From the NCBI GenBank assembly GCA_947652115.1, contig OX393573.1:11695981-11759980 (forward strand): a stretch of DNA of 64,000 bases, read 5' to 3'. Positions within the stretch are counted from its first letter, which is position 1; the number at the start of each line of letters is the position of its first letter. Origin of the DNA: Blastomussa wellsi (taxonomy: Eukaryota > Cnidaria > Anthozoa > Scleractinia > Plerogyridae). Positions 57,841-64,000 of the stretch are shown here, piece by piece. The notes under the pieces are model-generated. The model saw only the letters and a program-made list of their open reading frames with translations. It was not told the DNA's origin and ran no database searches. A program made the position numbers and the translations under genes.

Positions 57841-58015
57841 GTATAACAATATAATTTGGTTTTATCAACGGGGTTGATAATGTGAATTGGCCACTGTAAA
57901 GAGATTCGAGAGCTGACGTTTCGAGCGTTAGCCCTTCGTCGGATTCGTCAGCTCTCGAATCTCTTTACGGTGGCCAATTCACATTATCAACCCAGTTGAT
58001 AAAAAAAATTATATT
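57796..58015. mobile_element. Foldback retroposon fragment, duplicate copy
   Basis: Same insertion as 15716-15936, with GTTTATTACTAG on both sides (57784-57795 and 58016-58027). Confidence 0.65.
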
Positions 58016-58315
58016 GTTTATTACTAGCCTGCGAGAGCAGACGATTTTTTTCGGCTTTAGTTACCGGATATTAGCTCTTGAATCCAAAAATGCTCGTACC
58101 AGGCGTCACACTAAATGAATATCTAAAATTAAATTAATTGCTATGTTGGTACTAAGGGAAAAGGGCAAACATTGTTGGCCAATATTTCGGTTTGCAGAGC
58201 TAGTTTTCTTCAGGGCCGGCCTGATGTGATTCTGAAGAAGAGTAGTGCTGCTAGTTGAAATATTCGCCAATAATTTTTTTTTAATTTTGCCGTGATTGAG
58301 TGGGCAGCCTTGTAA

Positions 58316-58346
<31 letters not shown>

Positions 58347-58418
58347 GTGCCTTTGCAACGTCATCTGCAAATGGTTAGAGTTTCTAGTCTTCTCGGATAA
58401 AGACGATAATCTGGATAA

Positions 58419-59630
58419 AGACGATAAACTGTTCGCAAAGAGTAGGGCATGTAATCCCCGGTGTAGTGGTCTGGCCTTTCAGGTTTGTCTGGGTGGGTAG
58501 GGTGGGGCACCTCGCATATGACCTCGTGTCCTGTTTGTGCTCTTTCCTTCTGGGCAGCTTTGCCCAGTAGAATGGTGGAAAACAAAACAAATCAATTTGG
58601 AAAAGCACACAAAACTAAAACTTCTGTCTTTGATATACGAGCATTTATGTAAAAACTAGTCGATAGAATTTTTTTAAAATCTCTAGATCGAAAGTTTAGC
58701 ATGTTATGTGTCATCCCTGAAAATTTCAAAGGCATTGAACCAGTTTAAGAGAGCGAAATATTTATAAAAATATAGGGTACTTTTGCATTCGCTGCGGAAA
58801 GTTTCGTTATTTGATTGCTTGTTGACAGCTAGTTTGTTTCAGAAGTTTATCTTTTGTCTATATTCTACATATTTGTGCGCTTTGGAAGAGCACACAAAAC
58901 TAAAACTTCTGAAACAAACCAGCTGTCAACAAGTAATCGGATAACGAAACTTTCCGCAGCGAATGCAAAAGTACCCTATATTTTTATAGATATTTCGCTC
59001 TCTTAAACTGGTTCAATGGCTTTGAATTTTTCAGGGATGACACATAACATGCTAAACTTTCGATCTAGAGATTTTAAAAACATTCTATCGACTAGTTTTT
59101 TCATAGATGCTCCTATATCAAAGACGTTCCTTCTATGAGAAAAATGTGAATATTAAAGACATTACTTTTGAGTTCTCAGAGAAAAATCTAGTGAAGAAAA
59201 CTGGATGAAACCTTTCAGGAAAGTTGTTCTAGGCCAAAGGTATAAAACATGAAAAGGGCATTGTTACAATCTACAGGAAGTCGCTGGAATCACGAACTAA
59301 CAGATACTAAGGCGAACTTGTTAAATTTTGACAGCAAAATATTCAACTAGCTTTTTTTCAAAAACGCTCTCATAGAATTTTTTCAAACTTTGCACTGTTG
59401 AAGATCTACATGTATACTAGAAGGGACGTTGATTCGTTTCAAAAGTTTAGGTCTAGATTTCGAGAAAAATGCTGATTTTCAGAAACCATGACGTCATCAT
59501 TTCGTTGCTATGGTAACACGATGTTTTGGTCATTTCTTCCAATTTTGGCGTTTTTCTCAAAACGTTGCTTCTAATTGCTTATTTCGATAGGAAATGAAAT
59601 TTTTCGATGACTGACACATCACGTGATTGA
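58419..59630. mobile_element. Palindromic insertion unique to the right duplicate
   Basis: This roughly 1.2 kb segment is absent at 16310-16330 in the left copy. Two arms of about 220 bp (58628-58848 and 58902-59121) are inverted with few mismatches around a spacer of about 50 bp. No ORF of note is present. The family is unknown. Confidence 0.65.
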
Positions 59631-60398
59631 CCACGCCAGTAATTGTAAGAATTATAACCATTTAGTCTACATGATGTAGTTGTACTAAAAAACTCCCACT
59701 TTTTCGCTGAAAACCTTTTACCTCATCTGGCCATACGTCGTACTAAACCGGGATTCTGAAAAATGTTTATTGATCCGTCGTTATTCGCTATTTTTGCCTA
59801 GTCCCAGTCCCTTTCCAAAGGAAAGACGTTATAATTGAAGGGAAAGAAATGCATTTTTAAATCCCCGTTTAGTTCTCTAAACTTGGTAGTTGTAATGCAT
59901 GTAGCTGTTCTACATATCAAAATTAGTCAAACATTACATTTGCAAAATGTTGTAAAATTAATTAAAATTTACTTCAACAATTTTTATTTTATTTGATTTC
60001 ATTATCTTGCCACACAGAATAACTTACAAGTAGAATAGAAAAGATAATAAATAGTTAATTAATATTTAATTTAAATTAGCATACAACTTGGAAGAAGTGA
60101 CTGTGGCGGGGAAATTTCCTAGAAGTAAAGCTTATGAGAAATAGAGATTCCCCCCACGGGCAATATAAATACTAGGCGGCATTTATAAATAAAGAAAAGA
60201 CGTGTATTTTAAGTGTATAAGTGTACTTAGACAAACGATAGATATAAAGTATTAAGGTATTTAGGTTGTATTTTGTCTGACCCTTAAAAATGGTTTGATC
60301 ACACGCTTGAATATATTAAAAGTCGAGGCGTTTTTTGTGTAAAACAGCGTCCTACAAGGAGAACGTAAAGCAGGGCGGAAAGACCAAAGAAACATGTA

Positions 60399-60412
60399 AT
60401 GCCAGCCGCAGC
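60399..60412. other. Empty site of the RAG1-like element
   Basis: ATGCCAGCCGCAGCC is uninterrupted here. The left copy has the element between two GCC triplets at the same point. Confidence 0.85.
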
Positions 60413-62449
60413 CAGCAGACATTCATGGTGGCACAGGAGGGGGGGGGGGGGGGTAATGTTGGTGCGTACTGCACTGAGGGGGGGCACGGCACGAAAATGC
60501 CATTTTGAAAATAACGAAAGTTAATCATCTGCCCGAAAAAATAACTTATGTTTTAAAATTCCTTCGCTAACTATTACACATGCAACGCATAGTAGCTGGG
60601 TAGATCATGCGAGTTCCTTGGCGCATTATGGCAAATCCGTTGGTTGACGATCTTCTTTATTTTCTTTCACATTGGAATATATTTCAATTTGAAGCGACTT
60701 ATACTCACCATGAATAAACTAATCTTTGGTATTGTATAAAATTGCTTTCCAAATAAAATAATCCCTGAAATATGTTTGGCAATAGTTTAACAAGGTAAAA
60801 TAACACCAAACAGATAACAATAAATCCAGAAGAATGAGGAAGATTTAGATGGATTGCAATAGATCTTTTTTCCCATACAGCGACCATCTTGAACATATTA
60901 ATTTAAACCATATTACGGGCTGCCCAGGCGACAAAGCTTCGGAAATGGCATGGCACGCGGGACATATCATAGGAATGTTTCAGTTTGCCCAGCGCTTTAT
61001 TTGCACTCGTGTCCAAGTCTTATTTATTTAATATAAACTCGAAACCATGCAATGAAATGATCTTGCAGTTTCCCCCCCCCCCCAGCTCCTGATCTTATCC
61101 ATTACAACATTCCGTAAAACATAAAAGACGGACATTTCAGTTTGACCTAAACAAAACGATTGTATGACAAAAGGTCTTTTCGTAAAATTTTTGCAATTTA
61201 AATAGTTCAAGTATTAGGAAAGATGTGTATGTGTATATACACTAGATCGTGAGGAATGAGCAATCGCTTATTCCGGCCGCTATGTTGGTGCCCATCAAGC
61301 TGGACACCAACATAGCGTTTCCATACTGAGCTCTATAAATTTACGAGAAATGCTTCGGCAAATAACTCACTAATGGTGTACCGCACAGACCTGAGACCTG
61401 GAGATGCTGCTTACCTATTAACATTTTATAACATTTGAATTTATCAGATCAGATTTTTTTCATTGCATGGTTTCGAGTTTATTTTTTGATGGAGTGACAG
61501 TGAAAAACAGCTATAATTAACGGGAAAAAGGCTTTTTATATTTAATAACTCTGAGTCACTTTTGTAGTATTTCGTCTAGTGGCTAGAAAAAGTGTAAACA
61601 CATAACCCGTCATTTTTCATCATGTTTTCTCCATATTTGGTCAATATAATGGCTCAGATCCATAAGGTGGGAAACAATCAGAAAGCTAGAAATGGAATGG
61701 AAGACTCTTTCAGCGCCCTTTGTCGCACTGGGTTTTCATTACATAAAGCTGTATTTCCATTACGTTACATTACACTATTCGTTACATACGATGTTCGTAC
61801 TGAGATACAATAACTTCGGTTACATCACCCAAGTAACAGTTACGCCAAGTGGCGTTATTTACGTGAAAACCTTCGTTGTTCGTTCATATAACTGTTTGTC
61901 GAAACCGGCCTTTATAATTATAATACAATTAAAACATTATCTTAAAAAGCACAGTTTTCGGAACATGTTTCGATATTTCAAACATCATCATCAGTCATTG
62001 TGAATGTATAGTAAAGATTTACAAAATTATCGGAATATATAACTAATCCTATACAATGAATCTTTATAATGAATCTTTAAATTTTATCGTGTTTAAATAA
62101 AGGATATGATGATGATGATGATGACTGCTAAACTTATATATTCAATAAAATGTAAGACACGGATAAATATACCAAAAAGTTAACTAAAACTCCCTGTAAA
62201 CAACAGTAGATAAATTTAGAAATGCAATGACAGACTAACATGCTCAACTTGTTTTTTGAGTTCAGGTTTCAACTGTTCAATATGGAAACTTTTCTTTTAT
62301 TTTAAGTTGAGAATAAGTGCTAGCATGATAGAGAATCTTAAAACAAGAAATATCACACTTATTCTCCTACAACCTTTAAAAGCACTGAGATGTTTAAGAA
62401 TTGGGGAATTTTTGTCCCGAAAGAGATGCTCTTTAACACGTATGTTAAA

Positions 62450-62462
62450 ATGCCTTTTGGTT
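62450..62462. other. Empty site of the Harbinger element
   Basis: TGCCTTTTGGTTTC joins directly, where the left copy has TGCCT, the element, then AGGTTTC. The extra T bases could be an excision trace or a difference in the original target. Confidence 0.7.
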
Positions 62463-63680
62463 TCACCGATATAACGAGTTCAACAGCTCGCACGTGTAAA
62501 CCAATAAACAACACGTGATTTGAAAGAATCAGGAACAAAATGTTTTGGACTGAATTAGACATAGTGCTAAGTTTAAAGGGAGAGAAAATAATTTTTGCAT
62601 TTAAGTCTTTGCAATACCTATAGTATAGTATAGTAGAAGTGGCAGTTGGATCTTTCACAAGCGTCCTTTCCTGTTGTTCTAGCCTTTCTAAGATAATCTT
62701 TAACTGATTTGTCAATAAGCCACTGACATAGCGCCACAAGCCAAATGTTCGAGGAAGTCTACTGCCGCTTTAAATTTCAATAAGAGATAATTTAAACAAC
62801 TAGAAACATGCAAACTTAAAATATCCCATATTCAAAATGGCTATACGACCGGCAGCCGGTCCTCAAAACACCATTCTATTTTACTGGCACCTTTTTTTAA
62901 TTCTTAAAATCAAAGGAACTTTCTCAACTCGAACTATGAGGTGTCCATCAAGAAGTGCTAGGCTATTCACCATTGATAGTGCGGTATATCTCAGATTAAT
63001 TTTTTCTTTTATGCTGGCACAGAATACGAAGCCTTGAAATGTGAAAAAAATCACCAGCAGTTCAGTTTTTTTTTTCTTAGAAATAAAAATTGATGAATTC
63101 AACTCACAGTATTCCTCGCGCTCTCTCTCCGAAAACTTTTCACTTCTCGGAACAGATATTAACCCTGTTCAGACTTGGCTTTTTTTTTTTTACTTCTGGG
63201 AGTTGGTGAGGGTGCTGGAGATACCCCCCCCCCCCCCCCCCCCCGATGTAACTTTAAAATGATTAAATCGCTTATTCTATGGTAAACAAGTTAGCACAGG
63301 AGGATATACACACTAATTGAAATGATTCTTTTGCGTCATGATACGTCACTAACGACGTCATTAGTTTGAATTTATTGGCTGAAATAGTATTTAATTCATA
63401 ATTATTTCAGTCAATTTCAATCATTGATTATTTCAGGGGGCGTCGAGGTAATAGTCCATTTTACAGTTCTGTGAAATGTAACCAGGCCTCTGTATGAAAG
63501 CGAGGCTCAAAGTAACCTTGTTATGATAGAGACCAGAAACTATTTAGCATAACGGCAAAATGATTTACATATTAAAAGCAAGTGGGTTTGTATCTTTGCA
63601 AGGTCACCTTCAGCCTCAATTCCACTCAAAGGCTTGGCAACTAAGCACATGACTGTAAAATGGCCGATTGTAATTTAGAT

Positions 63681-64000
63681 TCAGTCGGCGCCGCAGTAAC
63701 GGGAATCACAATCCGCTACTTCAAACAACTTGTAGATATAGTAGGAGCTGCAGTTCTTCACTTGAATGTTGATCCATCCTCCACAACAATCGAAAAACCT
63801 GTTAAAGCAAACTTTTTTAGTAACTTGTCCTTCAGCTACAGTAGGGTGGTCATTTTTCAAATAGCCTGGGAAACTTGCATCACATCTTTTCGGTGGTGGA
63901 CACGTGGTCGCCATTTGTGTTCCTGCAGCCCCTTGGAAGCGATACCAGCCATTGAGGTTGTCGTCACATTGGATAGGTGAACTCCATGTGTAGGTTTCTT
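63681..64000 (-). CDS. Gene D last exon (partial): D8C domain
   Basis: Nearly identical to gene B exon 6, including the cysteine pair and the terminal RYCGAD stop. The exon start lies beyond the window. It shows the gene array continues to the right. Confidence 0.88.
   Translation of the reverse strand, partial: ETYTWSSPIQCDDNLNGWYRFQGAAGTQMATTCPPPKRCDASFPGYLKNDHPTVAEGQVTKKVCFNRFFDCCGGWINIQVKNCSSYYIYKLFEVADCDSRYCGAD

Larger units (their letters stand above)
55772..63680. other. Intergenic DNA between genes C and D
   Basis: Duplicate of the gene A-gene B interval without its two transposons. Nothing coding is recognised. It has a foldback retroposon at 57796-58015, a palindromic insertion at 58419-59630 and poly-G/C runs at 60438 and 63224. 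Confidence 0.6.
55237..64000. repeat. Segmental duplication, right copy
   Basis: Collinear with 13140-29420. It lacks the RAG1-like and Harbinger elements and has its own insertion at 58419-59630. It continues past the window end. Confidence 0.92.

Noticed and set aside
1..64000. CRISPR array, prophage or bacterial operon
   Set aside because: Tandem repeats lack unique spacers, and genes have spliceosomal introns; the DNA is eukaryotic.

Overview
The window looks like nuclear DNA of an anthozoan cnidarian, most likely a stony coral. It is AT-rich and intron-rich. Its host genes are mosaics of secreted PAN, EGF and D8C (uromodulin/OIT3-type) domains carried on phase-compatible exons. It is also crowded with eukaryotic mobile DNA: DIRS, PIF/Harbinger, a RAG1/Transib-like element, TIR MITEs, tRNA-derived SINEs, foldbacks and minisatellites. 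There are no bacterial operons, CRISPR arrays or rRNA. Family names come from motifs read by eye; no search was run.

Host backbone, minus strand. A head-to-tail array of one secreted gene family runs right to left. Gene A (415-13677) and gene B (29100-40536) each have six exons with fully compatible phases: signal peptide, PAN/Apple, EGF, calcium-binding EGF, calcium-binding EGF and a C-terminal D8C domain. Gene C keeps only a signal-peptide exon (55705-55771) and one cbEGF exon (43389-43517) and seems disrupted. Gene D enters from the right edge with its last exon (63681-64000). The product should be an extracellular cysteine-rich adhesion or recognition protein of about 260-270 residues.

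Duplication. The block 13140-29420 (start of gene A, intergenic DNA, end of gene B) is nearly identical to 55237-64000 (start of gene C, intergenic DNA, end of gene D). The two copies act as filled and empty sites for later insertions. The left copy alone carries a 5.7 kb RAG1/Transib-like element (17107-22782) and a 2.8 kb PIF/Harbinger element (25036-27858). The right copy alone carries a 1.2 kb palindromic insertion (58419-59630).

Most interesting system. The 17107-22782 element has inverted ends reading CACG(A/G)TGGTCGGTTGC, which resemble the RAG/Transib heptamer CACRRTG. It encodes a three-exon, 966-residue protein whose motif order resembles the RAG1/Transib catalytic core and which ends in a SAP domain. 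A convergent 245-residue ORF of unknown function lies at the other end. That layout recalls RAG1-RAG2 pairs, but the partner shows no kelch repeats.

Other regions. 0-10 kb is gene A with a TTAA-flanked MITE, a hAT-like element, a 16-bp minisatellite and a 116-bp satellite with growing poly-C runs. 34-40 kb is the long first intron of gene B, with microsatellites, a degraded DUF3504-like exon and a long-TIR foldback. 45.6-48.0 kb holds a possible small plus-strand spliced gene. 48.7-53.2 kb is a DIRS-like retrotransposon with a dead tyrosine recombinase. 53.5-55.0 kb holds a 700-bp TIR element and a degenerate tandem repeat.
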